Assembly (NCBI RefSeq): GCF_030316765.1
Contig: NZ_JASZYT010000001.1
Location: forward strand, 744,001-808,000
Direction: 5' to 3'
Origin: Variovorax saccharolyticus
Lineage (GTDB): Bacteria > Pseudomonadota > Gammaproteobacteria > Burkholderiales > Burkholderiaceae_C
Length of the DNA stretch: 64,000 nt
Part shown: positions 26,169-36,587 of the stretch, in pieces
Numbering within the stretch: position 1 is the stretch's first letter
How the letters are laid out: each line of letters starts with the position of its first letter
Position numbers and translations under genes: made by a program
The notes under the pieces: model-generated
Seen by the model: the letters and a program-made list of their open reading frames with translations, nothing else
Database searches by the model: none
What the model was told of the DNA's origin: nothing

Positions 26169-27272
26169 TCAGGCACCGGCGCTCAGGCTGAGTCCGAGCC
26201 GGTGCTCGATCGTGTGTTCGATCGCCTTCCTGATGCGCTGGAACACCCGCGGGCTGCTGAAACGCTCCACCGACGCGTGGACGGTGGCCGGCGGCGGCAG
26301 CAACGCGCGGTCGTCGACCAGCAGCTGGAGCCGGGCGGTCAGCGCGGCGTTGTCGCCCGGCGGGTAGAGCCAGCCATTGCGGCCGGGCCGGATGATGTCG
26401 GAAGGACCCGAAGAACAATCGCTGCTGACGCAGGGAATGCCGCGGGCCATCGCCTCGATCAGCACCAGCGGAAAGCCCTCGAAGGCGGAACACAGGACCA
26501 GCAGGTCCGCCTGTTCCAGCGTGCCCCAGGGGTCGGCCTGCCAGCCGGACCATTCGAGGCGACTCGCGATGCCCAGTTCCTCGGCCAGCGCCTGGAGCCG
26601 CTGCCTGTCGCCGTCGACGGGGAAGGTTCCGATCAGCTGCAGCCGCCAGTCTCCCCGGACCCCGGCGAGCGAACGCAGCAGGTCGTCGGTGCGCTTCTGT
26701 TCGCCCACCATGAGGCGTCCGACGTGGACCATTCGCAGCGGCCCGTCCTGCGAGCGCGCCACCGGTTCGATCGAATCCATGCGGGTGCCGTTGTGAACCA
26801 GGTGGACGGATTCCGCGCGCACGCCGTCCAGCGCCGCGGTCTCCTGCGCGATCTCGCGGCTGATGCAGATATGGCCGTGCGCCAGGCGAAGCAGGCGGGT
26901 CCGCTGCTTGACCATGCTGGAGAAGTGCAGCCAGGCCATGACGGGGCGCCTGAGACCGGCGAGTGCCAGCGCCAGCCGGGCCAGCGCCACGGTCGAGCCG
27001 TAGATCACGACCACCGCGTCGGGCCGGTGCTCGCGGCAGGCACGCACGAGCGCAGGCAGCCCGCGGATCACCTGGCGCTTGAGCGAGGTCGATCCGTTCT
27101 CGACTTCGCTGTAGGCCAGCCCCTGGTGCCAGCTGCCGTCGACCGTGCTGGCGCAAAGGGCCAGCACGCGGACGGTATCGCCGTTGATCCGGGCCTCTTC
27201 GGCCAACGAGCGGACGCAGGTTTCGATGCCTCCACGGCCGGTCAGGGTGCCGACGACGACGAGAATTTCCAT
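26169..27272 (-). CDS. Glycosyltransferase family 4 (GT-B)
   Basis: 367 residues. A GT-B fold: N-terminal GTLTGRGGIETCV glycine loop and C-terminal nucleotide-sugar site with the retaining motif E-x7-E in EGFPLVLIEAMA (about 265-276), preceded by LVLCSAF. It resembles WaaB-type hexosyltransferases of lipopolysaccharide core, but the sugar and acceptor are not shown. No membrane helix. It stands alone, with about 270 bp to the Rnk-like gene and 200 bp to the tRNA gene, so no pathway is indicated by neighbours. Confidence 0.85.
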   Translation of the reverse strand: MEILVVVGTLTGRGGIETCVRSLAEEARINGDTVRVLALCASTVDGSWHQGLAYSEVENGSTSLKRQVIRGLPALVRACREHRPDAVVVIYGSTVALARLALALAGLRRPVMAWLHFSSMVKQRTRLLRLAHGHICISREIAQETAALDGVRAESVHLVHNGTRMDSIEPVARSQDGPLRMVHVGRLMVGEQKRTDDLLRSLAGVRGDWRLQLIGTFPVDGDRQRLQALAEELGIASRLEWSGWQADPWGTLEQADLLVLCSAFEGFPLVLIEAMARGIPCVSSDCSSGPSDIIRPGRNGWLYPPGDNAALTARLQLLVDDRALLPPPATVHASVERFSSPRVFQRIRKAIEHTIEHRLGLSLSAGA

Positions 27273-27455
27273 GCGGTTGCGGGTTTGCTGGCAGTTGCGA
27301 AGCCGGGATTCTCGCGGCTCCGGGTGCGTTTTTGAGGCCCGTGGCCGGTGGCGGCAGGCGGTTCTGCATCAGGGCGCCGCAAAGCGCGCACTAAGTCACG
27401 GCCCGGTTCGTCGGCGGATGGCCCGGCGCCGCCGGCGACACCGCGCACGACCCGT

Positions 27456-27461
27456 TAGAAT
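27456..27461 (+). promoter_or_regulatory. -10 element of the tRNA-Gly promoter
   Basis: TAGAAT, one base off TATAAT, lies 11 nt before the mature tRNA 5' end. No good -35 hexamer is visible at 17 bp spacing (GGCGAC region), which is common for GC-rich tRNA promoters. Confidence 0.5.
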
Positions 27462-27472
27462 CCGGCCCTGCC

Positions 27473-27546
27473 GCGGGTGTAGTTCAATGGTAGAACGGCA
27501 GCTTCCCAAGCTTCATACGAGGGTTCGATTCCCTTCACCCGCTCCA
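27473..27546 (+). tRNA. tRNA-Gly(CCC)
   Basis: 74 nt with encoded CCA. Acceptor GCGGGTG pairs with CACCCGC, D arm GTTC/GAAC, T arm GAGGG-TTCGATT-CCCTT, anticodon loop TTCCCAA with anticodon CCC, which reads the GGG glycine codon. The anticodon stem is GCAGC/GCTTC, which has one C-U mismatch at the second pair; a perfectly paired stem would end GCTGC. The other conserved positions are normal, so it should fold. Confidence 0.95.
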
Positions 27547-27637
27547 GATCCAGCAGATCAAGCAGTCAGATGGGTTCGATGCAGGGGCTGCCCCCAACCG
27601 GCCGCCCATCTGCATTTGCACAAGCCAAGAACCCAAG

Positions 27638-30262
<2,625 letters not shown>

Positions 30263-30285
30263 GGGCGGCACCGCCAGGGCACGGC

Positions 30286-31290
30286 ATGGCCGTCGACATC
30301 CTCGTGATGGGGGCCGGCACCATCGGCTCCTTCATCGGTGGCAGCCTGGCGGCGGCGGGGGTCCGGGTGGGCTTCGTCGGCCGGCCGCGCGTGCTGGGCG
30401 CGCTGGCGCTGCACGGCATCACGCTGTCCGATCTCGAAGGGCGAAAGACCCGCGTGCCTGCGGCCGAGCTGATCCTGCATGAGCGCGTGCCCGAGGGCCT
30501 GCGGCCGTCGCTGGTCCTGTTGACGGTCAAGAGCGGCGCGACCGCCGAGGCCGCGGCCGAACTCGCGGCCGCGCTGCCGGCAGGCAGCACCGTGGTGTCG
30601 CTGCAGAACGGCGTTGCCAACGCACGGGTGGCCGCGCAGGCCGGCCCTGGCCTGCGGGTACTGCCGGGCATGGTGCCCTACAACGTGGCCGAGGTCGGCC
30701 CCGGCGCCTTCCATCGGGGCACCGATGGGCGGCTGGCGGCCCAGGCCGACGATGCACTGCGACCCTGGGTGGCGGTGTTCGAGCGGGCCGGGATCCCGAT
30801 CGATCTCCTGCCCGACATGCTGCCGGTGCAATGGGGCAAGCTGCTGTTCAATCTCAACAATCCGGTCAATGCGCTGTCGGGGCTGCCGTTGCGCGAGCAA
30901 TTGCTGGAGCGCGACTATCGGCGCTGCTTCGCGGCCCTGATCGACGAGGCGCTGGCCGTGCTGGCTCGCGCCGGCATCGAACCCGCCCAGCTCGGCGCGC
31001 TGCCCGCGGCACGGATCCCGCCGATCCTGCGCCTTCCGACGCCGCTGTTCCGGCTGGTCGCGGCGCGCATGCTGCGCATCGATGCCAAGGCGCGTTCGAG
31101 CATGGCCGACGACCTGGCGCTGGGCCGCAGCACCGAGATCGACGTGCTCAGCGGCGAGGTGGTGCGGCTGGCCGAAAGCCACGGCATGCAGGCGCCTTTC
31201 AACGCGCGGATGGTCGAACTGGTGCAGGCCTGGCCGGAGCGCCGGGAACGCTGGCCCGCGCGGCAACTGCTCACGCAGCTGGGGCGCTAG
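30286..31290 (+). CDS. panE: 2-dehydropantoate 2-reductase (ApbA/PanE)
   Basis: 334 residues. N-terminal Rossmann fold with GAGTIGSFIGG; the catalytic Lys lies in QWGKLLFNLNNPVNAL, with the neighbouring Asn cluster that contacts ketopantoate. It should reduce 2-dehydropantoate to pantoate with NADPH in the pantothenate/CoA pathway. It lies 23 nt after alaS and may share its transcript. PanE-like paralogues occur in multiple copies, so another paralogue could be the true biosynthetic enzyme. Confidence 0.85.
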   Translation: MAVDILVMGAGTIGSFIGGSLAAAGVRVGFVGRPRVLGALALHGITLSDLEGRKTRVPAAELILHERVPEGLRPSLVLLTVKSGATAEAAAELAAALPAGSTVVSLQNGVANARVAAQAGPGLRVLPGMVPYNVAEVGPGAFHRGTDGRLAAQADDALRPWVAVFERAGIPIDLLPDMLPVQWGKLLFNLNNPVNALSGLPLREQLLERDYRRCFAALIDEALAVLARAGIEPAQLGALPAARIPPILRLPTPLFRLVAARMLRIDAKARSSMADDLALGRSTEIDVLSGEVVRLAESHGMQAPFNARMVELVQAWPERRERWPARQLLTQLGR

Positions 31291-31296
31291 CGGCGT

Positions 31297-32043
31297 TCAG
31301 CCCGGTCCGGCCGGCGCCACGCTGGCGCCCTGGATCCGGTGCCGGGCCAGCGCATCGGCGACGAAGCCGCTGGCCTTCATCTCCTCGACGAAGGCGGCCA
31401 GGACGGCGGCCGCTTCCGGGCCGCGCGAAGCCGGCGTTCCCATGGCCTGCTGGATCACCATGAAGCGCCCCGGCAGCAGGCGCAGGGCGGCGTCGCCTGC
31501 GGCTTCAGCCTCCAGCACTTGCCGTATTCCTGCCGCCACCTCGACCTGGCCGGCGCGCAGGCTCTGCATCACGCCGCTGGCGCCCGCCACGCGCACGATC
31601 TGCGCTTGCCGGATCTCGCGCGTGAGGAACAGGTCGTAGGCGCTGCCGCTGCCGACCGCGATGCGCTGGCCGTCGCGGTCCACGTCTTCGTTGCCGGCGA
31701 GCGCAGAGGCGGCGGGCACCAGGTAGCTGCCCTCGATCAGCACGTAGGGCGCGGTGAAGCGCAATCCCTCGCCGCGAGCCGGATCGATGGCGAAGAAGCC
31801 GATGTCGGCCTGTTCGCCGCGGACCGCCTCGACCGAGGCCGCCGCCTTCTCGAACACCACCAGCTCGAGCGGGGCGCCGAGCCGCTCGGCGAAGGCACGG
31901 GCCAGGTCGACCGAGACGCCGATCGGTTCGCCGCTTGTGGGGTCCTTGTTCGCGAGGATCGGATTGCCGAGATTGATGGAGGCGCGCAGGGCGCCTGCGG
32001 GCGTGAAGGCCGAGACCACGGCCGGGGCGAGGAGGGTGCTCAT
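31297..32043 (-). CDS. Family 3 solute-binding-like protein without a signal peptide
   Basis: 248 residues. A substrate-binding domain of the PAO/PBP type (LRASINLGNPILANK at the N terminus, then GEPIGVSVDLARAFAERLG and the inter-domain FEKAAASVEAVRGEQADIGFF), homologous to amino acid receptors of ABC systems. No signal peptide is seen: neither MSTLLAPAVVSAF nor the upstream start at 32073 gives a positive N terminus with a cleavage site. It is convergent with panE (6 bp) and has no permease or ATPase gene beside it. Function unknown; perhaps cytoplasmic or exported by another route. Confidence 0.72.
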   Translation of the reverse strand: MSTLLAPAVVSAFTPAGALRASINLGNPILANKDPTSGEPIGVSVDLARAFAERLGAPLELVVFEKAAASVEAVRGEQADIGFFAIDPARGEGLRFTAPYVLIEGSYLVPAASALAGNEDVDRDGQRIAVGSGSAYDLFLTREIRQAQIVRVAGASGVMQSLRAGQVEVAAGIRQVLEAEAAGDAALRLLPGRFMVIQQAMGTPASRGPEAAAVLAAFVEEMKASGFVADALARHRIQGASVAPAGPG

Positions 32044-32128
32044 CGTCCGGATTCTGCCGCAGCGCATCTTCATGCCGATGCCGGTGCTTGTTTGCTACCG
32101 GAGGATGACGGCAACCTGTTACCAAGTG

Positions 32129-32153
32129 AAATATAGGGTTTCTACCTATATTT
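32129..32153. promoter_or_regulatory. Inverted repeat upstream of the catabolic operon
   Basis: AAATATAGG-(7 nt)-CCTATATTT, a perfect 9-bp inverted repeat in an AT-rich patch about 106 bases before the first gene of the operon. Its symmetry and position make it a candidate operator for the IclR regulator encoded in the operon. Confidence 0.6.
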
Positions 32154-32186
32154 GATTGCGGCCTGGAACACTATTCTTCGTCCATC

Positions 32187-32221
32187 GTTTCATTACTAAA
32201 TCAGTGTTTTCTTAGTGAAAC
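32187..32221. promoter_or_regulatory. Second inverted repeat, GTTTC...GAAAC
   Basis: GTTTCATTACTAA at 32187-32199 and TTAGTGAAAC at 32212-32221 are inverted, with GTTTC/GAAAC and ACTAA/TTAGT arms and a three-base offset. It lies between the first repeat and the first start codon. Possible regulator site; no clear -35/-10 pair was recognised. Confidence 0.45.
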
Positions 32222-32258
32222 AAAGCGAATTCTCTCCAACGCCAAGGAATCGCCTCCC

Positions 32259-33245
32259 ATGATGAACAAGTCTCGTCGCCAAGCATTGGCCCTCACGCTG
32301 GCCGCCACAGCCGCATTCGCCGCCGCGCCGAGCTGGGCCCAGGCCTGGCCCAGCAAGCCGATCACCCTCGTGGTGGCCTACCCCGCCGGTGGCGACACCG
32401 ACGCGCTGGCGCGGCTGTTCGCCGAGAAGCTCTCGACCCGCGTCGGCCAGCCGGTGGTGGTCGACAACCGTCCGGGCGCCAGCGGCGTGATCGGCAGCAG
32501 CTTTGTCGCCAAGGCCCCGGCAGACGGCTACACGCTGCTGGTGGCGCCGAGCACCTTCTCGATCGCGCAGATCGTGCTCAAGACCGGCTCGGGTTCCGGC
32601 TACGACGTGGTCAACGGCTTCACGCCCATCATCCAGACGGCGATGATGCCGCTGTTCGTGGTCTCGGGCCCGGCCAGCGGCGCGAAGACGCTCAAGGAGA
32701 TGGTGAACACGGCGAAGAGCAGCCAGGCGCTCTCCTATGCCAGCCCGGGCAGCGGCTCGCCGATGCACATCCTCGGCGAGATGTTCAACAAGTCGGCCGG
32801 CCTCGGCATCAAGCACGTGCCCTACAAGGGCGTGGCGCCGGCGATCAACGACGTGCTCGGCGGCCACGTGCCGCTGACGGTCGTTACCTATGGCCCGATC
32901 GCCCCCTACCTCCCGGGCGGCAAGCTGGTGCCGCTGGCGGTGGCCGACCGCGCCCGCTCGCCGCTGGCGCCCAACGTCCCGACCCTGGCCGAGCTTGGCT
33001 ACAAGGATGTCGAGGTGGTGGCCTGGAACGGGATCTTCGCGCCCAAGGGCCTGTCGCCCGAGATCGTGAAGACGCTCAACGCCCACTTCAACGAGATCCT
33101 CAAGATGCCCGACGTGGTGTCCAAGATGGCGGTGCTCGGCGCGCTGCCGCTGGGCGGCACGCCCGAGACCCTGGCCAAGACCAACGCCGCCGACTTCGAG
33201 CGCTTCGGCCGCGTGATCAAGGAACTCGGCATCCAGGCCGATTAG
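32259..33245 (+). CDS. Tripartite tricarboxylate transporter receptor (Bug family), first copy
   Basis: 328 residues with a Sec signal peptide ending APSWAQA (about residue 29). The Bug/TctC fold opens WPSKPITLVVAYPAGGDTDALAR, with the PADGYTLL and VPYKGVAPAINDV segments typical of the family, which bind carboxylates in the periplasm. There is no TctA/TctB membrane pair in the window. It opens the catabolic cluster and has an AAGGA-type ribosome site. Two start codons (ATGATG) occur in tandem; the first is annotated. Confidence 0.9.
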   Translation: MMNKSRRQALALTLAATAAFAAAPSWAQAWPSKPITLVVAYPAGGDTDALARLFAEKLSTRVGQPVVVDNRPGASGVIGSSFVAKAPADGYTLLVAPSTFSIAQIVLKTGSGSGYDVVNGFTPIIQTAMMPLFVVSGPASGAKTLKEMVNTAKSSQALSYASPGSGSPMHILGEMFNKSAGLGIKHVPYKGVAPAINDVLGGHVPLTVVTYGPIAPYLPGGKLVPLAVADRARSPLAPNVPTLAELGYKDVEVVAWNGIFAPKGLSPEIVKTLNAHFNEILKMPDVVSKMAVLGALPLGGTPETLAKTNAADFERFGRVIKELGIQAD

Positions 33246-33263
33246 TCATGAACCACCCCCGAC

Positions 33264-33292
33264 GCGCCTGCGGCGCCTCCCCCTCCAGGGGG
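33264..33292. repeat. Double hairpin intergenic element
   Basis: GCGCC-TGC-GGCGC (33264-33276) is followed by CCCCCT-CC-AGGGGG (33279-33292), two tight hairpins in a 162-bp gap after the Bug gene. It resembles the dispersed GC-rich intergenic repeats of Comamonadaceae (from memory). No second copy was noticed here. It may stabilise the upstream mRNA or end part of it. Confidence 0.55.
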
Positions 33293-33407
33293 CGATACCA
33301 GCGGCCTGGCAAAGCCAGATCCGCGGTATCCCTGGCTTCGGCAGGCGCCAGTTTCATGCATCGCGGGTCCCCCGATGCGCGGTGAACCCACTGACAAAGA
33401 AGATCCC

Positions 33408-34223
33408 ATGACCCAGCCCAGCGGCACCCCCGACCAGCAGAGCCTGCAAACCCTTCTTGCGGAACTGCCCGCCAACCTGCTGGCCGGCCGCAAGGTGCTG
33501 GTCACGGGCGCTGCGCGCGGCCTCGGCCTGGCGTTCGCCAAGTGCATCGCGGCTGCCGGCGGCGCCGTCGTGATGGCCGACATCCTGTCCGACCTGGTGC
33601 AGACCGAGGCCGCGGCGCTGCGCGCGGCCGGCTCCAACGCCCATGGGCTGGCGGTCGACCTGTCGGACCCGGCCTCGATCGACGCCTGCGCCGAAGCGGC
33701 CATCGCCGCGCTCGGCGGCCTCGACGGCCTGGTCAACAACGCCGCCATCACCAACTCCGGCGGCCGCGATGCGCATGCGCTCGAGATCGACATGTGGGAC
33801 CGCGTGATGGCGGTCAACGTGCGCGGCACCTGGCTCATGAGCCGTGCCTGCCAGCCGGCATTGGCCGGGAGCGGCCGCGGCGCGATCGTCAACCTGGCGT
33901 CGGACACCGCGCTGTGGGGCGCGCCGAACCTGCTGGCCTACGCCTCGAGCAAGGGCGCCGTGATCTCGATGACGCGCTCGCTGTCGCGCGAGTGGGGCGG
34001 CGAGGGCATCACGGTCAATGCCGTGGCGCCCGGCCTCACGCTGGTCGAGGCGACCGAATACGTGCCGATGGCCCGGCACCAGAAATACCTCGAAGGCCGC
34101 GCGATCCAGCGCGAGCAGCAGGCCGCCGACGTCTGCGGCGCGATGCTCTTTGCCCTCTCGGGCCTGTCGCGCTTCGTGACCGGCCAGTTGCTTGCCGTCA
34201 ACGGCGGCTTCGTGATGCATTGA
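33408..34223 (+). CDS. SDR family oxidoreductase
   Basis: 271 residues. The classical short-chain dehydrogenase layout: cofactor loop TGAARGLG (33-40), NNAA motif, and active-site Tyr178-x3-Lys182 (YASSK), with a Ser before. It should oxidise or reduce a hydroxyl/ketone with NAD(P)(H). It is one of two SDR genes in the cluster and is probably active, unlike the second. It follows the Bug gene by 162 bp, a gap that holds two hairpins. Confidence 0.88.
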   Translation: MTQPSGTPDQQSLQTLLAELPANLLAGRKVLVTGAARGLGLAFAKCIAAAGGAVVMADILSDLVQTEAAALRAAGSNAHGLAVDLSDPASIDACAEAAIAALGGLDGLVNNAAITNSGGRDAHALEIDMWDRVMAVNVRGTWLMSRACQPALAGSGRGAIVNLASDTALWGAPNLLAYASSKGAVISMTRSLSREWGGEGITVNAVAPGLTLVEATEYVPMARHQKYLEGRAIQREQQAADVCGAMLFALSGLSRFVTGQLLAVNGGFVMH

Positions 34224-34248
34224 TTTTTTCGACCAAGGAGTAAACCCG

Positions 34249-34794
34249 ATGAGCGATTTGTCCGAACAACAGAAGATCGACGGCGCCGCCAACACCCTGG
34301 CGCAGCCCGAAGGCAGCAACCTCCAGCAATGGATGGAGACGCGCATCGCGCGCTATTCCACCCGCAAGTACGACTGGGACGCGCTCAAGTTCCAGGCCGA
34401 CTTCGATCCCAAGTTCCGCCGCGCGCAGATGCGCTACGTGGGCACCGGCGGCACCGGCGTCGCCAAGGACGTGAACACCGTGCCGGCCGAGAACTTCACC
34501 TTCTCGACCATGGTGATTCCGGCCGGCCACGAAGGCCCGCCGCACCTGCACACCGACGTGGAAGAAGTGTTCTTCCTGATCCGCGGCAAGCTCAAGGTCG
34601 TCATCGAGAAAGACGGCGAGCGCTTCGAGACCATCATGACCGACCGCGACCTGATCTCGGTGCCGCCGGGTGTCTACCGCGAAGAGATCAACATCGGCGA
34701 CGAAGACGCGCTGATGTGCGTGATGCTGGGCGCCAAGAAGCCGGTGACGCCGACCTACCCGGCCGACCACCCGCTGGCGAAGGTCAAGCGCTGA
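34249..34794 (+). CDS. Cupin-domain protein
   Basis: 181 residues. One cupin barrel with motif 1 G(x)5HxH(x)3E(x)6G seen as HLH TDVEE (His99, His101, Glu105, Gly113). In motif 2 (VPPGVYREEIN) the usual fourth ligand His is Arg144, so the metal site is a three-ligand or altered one. Cupins in catabolic operons serve as dioxygenases, decarboxylases or isomerases. The ATG has an AGGAG ribosome site 8-9 nt upstream. Gaps to its neighbours are 25 and 33 nt, so it is co-transcribed. Confidence 0.85.
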   Translation: MSDLSEQQKIDGAANTLAQPEGSNLQQWMETRIARYSTRKYDWDALKFQADFDPKFRRAQMRYVGTGGTGVAKDVNTVPAENFTFSTMVIPAGHEGPPHLHTDVEEVFFLIRGKLKVVIEKDGERFETIMTDRDLISVPPGVYREEINIGDEDALMCVMLGAKKPVTPTYPADHPLAKVKR

Positions 34795-34827
34795 GCCGCC
34801 ATCCGAGCTAACGACGAGCCGACCCCG

Positions 34828-35697
34828 ATGAGTGCCGCCATGGATCACGCCGCAACCCTCCCGCCGTCCGAGCTGGCCCGCCTCGAGGCGCGCTTCCCGG
34901 CACGGCCGGTGGCGCTGCAGGGCGGCGCCGCGGTGTCGCTGCGCGAGTGCGGCAGCGGGCCGGTGCTGGTCTGCCTGCACGGCATCGGTTCGGGCGCAGC
35001 CTCCTGGCTCGACACCGCGCTGCTGCTGTCGCCCGAGGCCCGCGTGATCGCGTGGGACGCCCCGGGCTATGGTGATTCGACCCCGCTGGCGCCGGCGGCA
35101 CCGAAGGCCGCCGACTACGCCGAGCGGCTCGGCGCCATGCTGGACGCGCTCGACATCGGCCGTTGCACGCTGGTCGGCCATTCGCTCGGCGCGCTGACAG
35201 CGGCTTGCGCGGCACGGCCGGGTTCGGCGCTGGCCGCGCGCATCGAGCGGCTGGTGCTGATCAGCCCGGCCGCTGGCTATGGCGCCGCCGAACGCGCCGA
35301 GACCCGCCAGCGGGTGCGCGCCCAACGGCTCGACACCCTGGCGCGCGCCGGTGTCGCCGGCATGGCCGCGCAGGCCGACGCCCGCCTGCTGTCCGCCCAT
35401 GCGGGCGAGCAGGCCCGCCAGTGGGTGCGCTGGAACATGGCGCGCCTCAACGAGGGCGGCTACCGCCAGGCGGTCGAACTGCTGTGCGGCGGCGAGCTGC
35501 TGGCCGACCTGCCGCCGGCGATGCCGGTGCGCGTGGCCTGCGGTGCGCTCGACATCGTGACGCCGCCCGCCGGCTGCGACGAGGTGGCGCGCCGGTGCGG
35601 CGTGGCGCTCGAACTCATTGCCGATGCCGGCCATGCCAGCTACGTCGAGCGGCCGCAAGCCGTCGCGGCGCTGCTGCGCGAAGCCCTGGCAAGCTGA
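34828..35697 (+). CDS. Alpha/beta hydrolase
   Basis: 289 residues. HGIGSGAASWLDTA gives the oxyanion part, LVGHSLGALT holds the nucleophile Ser119, an Asp in CGALDIVTPP is the acid, and His269 in DAGHASYVERP is the base, so the triad is complete. It is in the size range of meta-cleavage-product hydrolases and related C-C or ester hydrolases; with an extradiol-like gene in the same operon, hydrolysis of a ring-fission product is possible but inferred. Confidence 0.85.
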   Translation: MSAAMDHAATLPPSELARLEARFPARPVALQGGAAVSLRECGSGPVLVCLHGIGSGAASWLDTALLLSPEARVIAWDAPGYGDSTPLAPAAPKAADYAERLGAMLDALDIGRCTLVGHSLGALTAACAARPGSALAARIERLVLISPAAGYGAAERAETRQRVRAQRLDTLARAGVAGMAAQADARLLSAHAGEQARQWVRWNMARLNEGGYRQAVELLCGGELLADLPPAMPVRVACGALDIVTPPAGCDEVARRCGVALELIADAGHASYVERPQAVAALLREALAS

Positions 35698-35726
35698 AGC
35701 GATCCGGTCAACAACCAAGAGACACC

Positions 35727-36575
35727 ATGGCAACCAACGACATCGATCCGACAGAAGACGGCGCTGACCGCTACAACGTCCCGGCGCTCGAGCGCGGGCT
35801 GCGCCTGCTGTGCGAGTTCAGCCGCGAGCACCGGGCACTGTCGGCGCCCGAGCTGGCGCGCCGCTTCGACCTGCCGCGCTCGACCGTGTTCAGGCTCCTG
35901 ACCACGCTCGAGAACATGGGCTTCCTGGAGCGCGCCGAAGGCGGCCGCGACTATCGCCTGGGCCTGGCGGTGCTGCGCCTGGGCTTCGAATACCTGGCCT
36001 CGCTCGAACTGACCCAGCTCGGCACGCCGCTCTTGCAGCGCCTCTGCGACGATCTGCGCACGCCCTGCAACCTGGTGGTGCGCGACGGCCGCTCGATCGT
36101 CTACGTCGCCAAGGTCGCGCCGCCCACGCCCTTCGCCAGCTCGGTGACAGTGGGCACGCGGCTGCCGGCACATGCCACGGTGCTGGGCCGCATCCTGCTC
36201 GAGGACCTGACGCTGGTGCAACTGCGCGCCCTCTATCCGGAAGACAAGCTCGAGTCCTTTTCGCCGCGCACCCCGGTCTCGGTCGACCAGCTGTTCGACA
36301 TGGTCCAGGCCGACCGCCAGCGCGGCTACGTGCTGGGCGAAGGCTTCTTCGAATCGAACATCTCGACCATCGCCGCACCGGTGCGCGATCACAGCGGCCA
36401 CATCGTGGCGGCGCTCGGCGCCACCATCACCTCGGGCCACATCGAGGAAAGCCGCATGGGCGAGATGGTCCAGCGCGTGCGCCAGACCGCCGACGAGATC
36501 TCCGGCCTGCTGAACTACTCGCCGGCGTCCAAGGGCCAGGTGATTCCGCTGCGCGGCGGCGACCTGGCGGCTTGA
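35727..36575 (+). CDS. IclR family transcriptional regulator
   Basis: 282 residues. N-terminal winged helix-turn-helix (ERGLRLLCEFSREHRALSAPELARRFDLPRSTVFRLL read as two segments) and a C-terminal GAF-like effector domain ending SGHIVAALGATITSGH. It sits inside the operon it most likely controls, which is unusual because IclR genes are often divergent. The two inverted repeats at 32129-32221 are the best candidate binding sites. The effector is unknown. Confidence 0.9.
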   Translation: MATNDIDPTEDGADRYNVPALERGLRLLCEFSREHRALSAPELARRFDLPRSTVFRLLTTLENMGFLERAEGGRDYRLGLAVLRLGFEYLASLELTQLGTPLLQRLCDDLRTPCNLVVRDGRSIVYVAKVAPPTPFASSVTVGTRLPAHATVLGRILLEDLTLVQLRALYPEDKLESFSPRTPVSVDQLFDMVQADRQRGYVLGEGFFESNISTIAAPVRDHSGHIVAALGATITSGHIEESRMGEMVQRVRQTADEISGLLNYSPASKGQVIPLRGGDLAA

Positions 36576-36587
36576 ATGGAACAGATC

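Noticed and set aside
32044..32073. Extending the receptor at 31297-32043 to an ATG at 32073
   Set aside because: The extension has no ribosome site and gives no signal peptide; it does not improve the match to the family.
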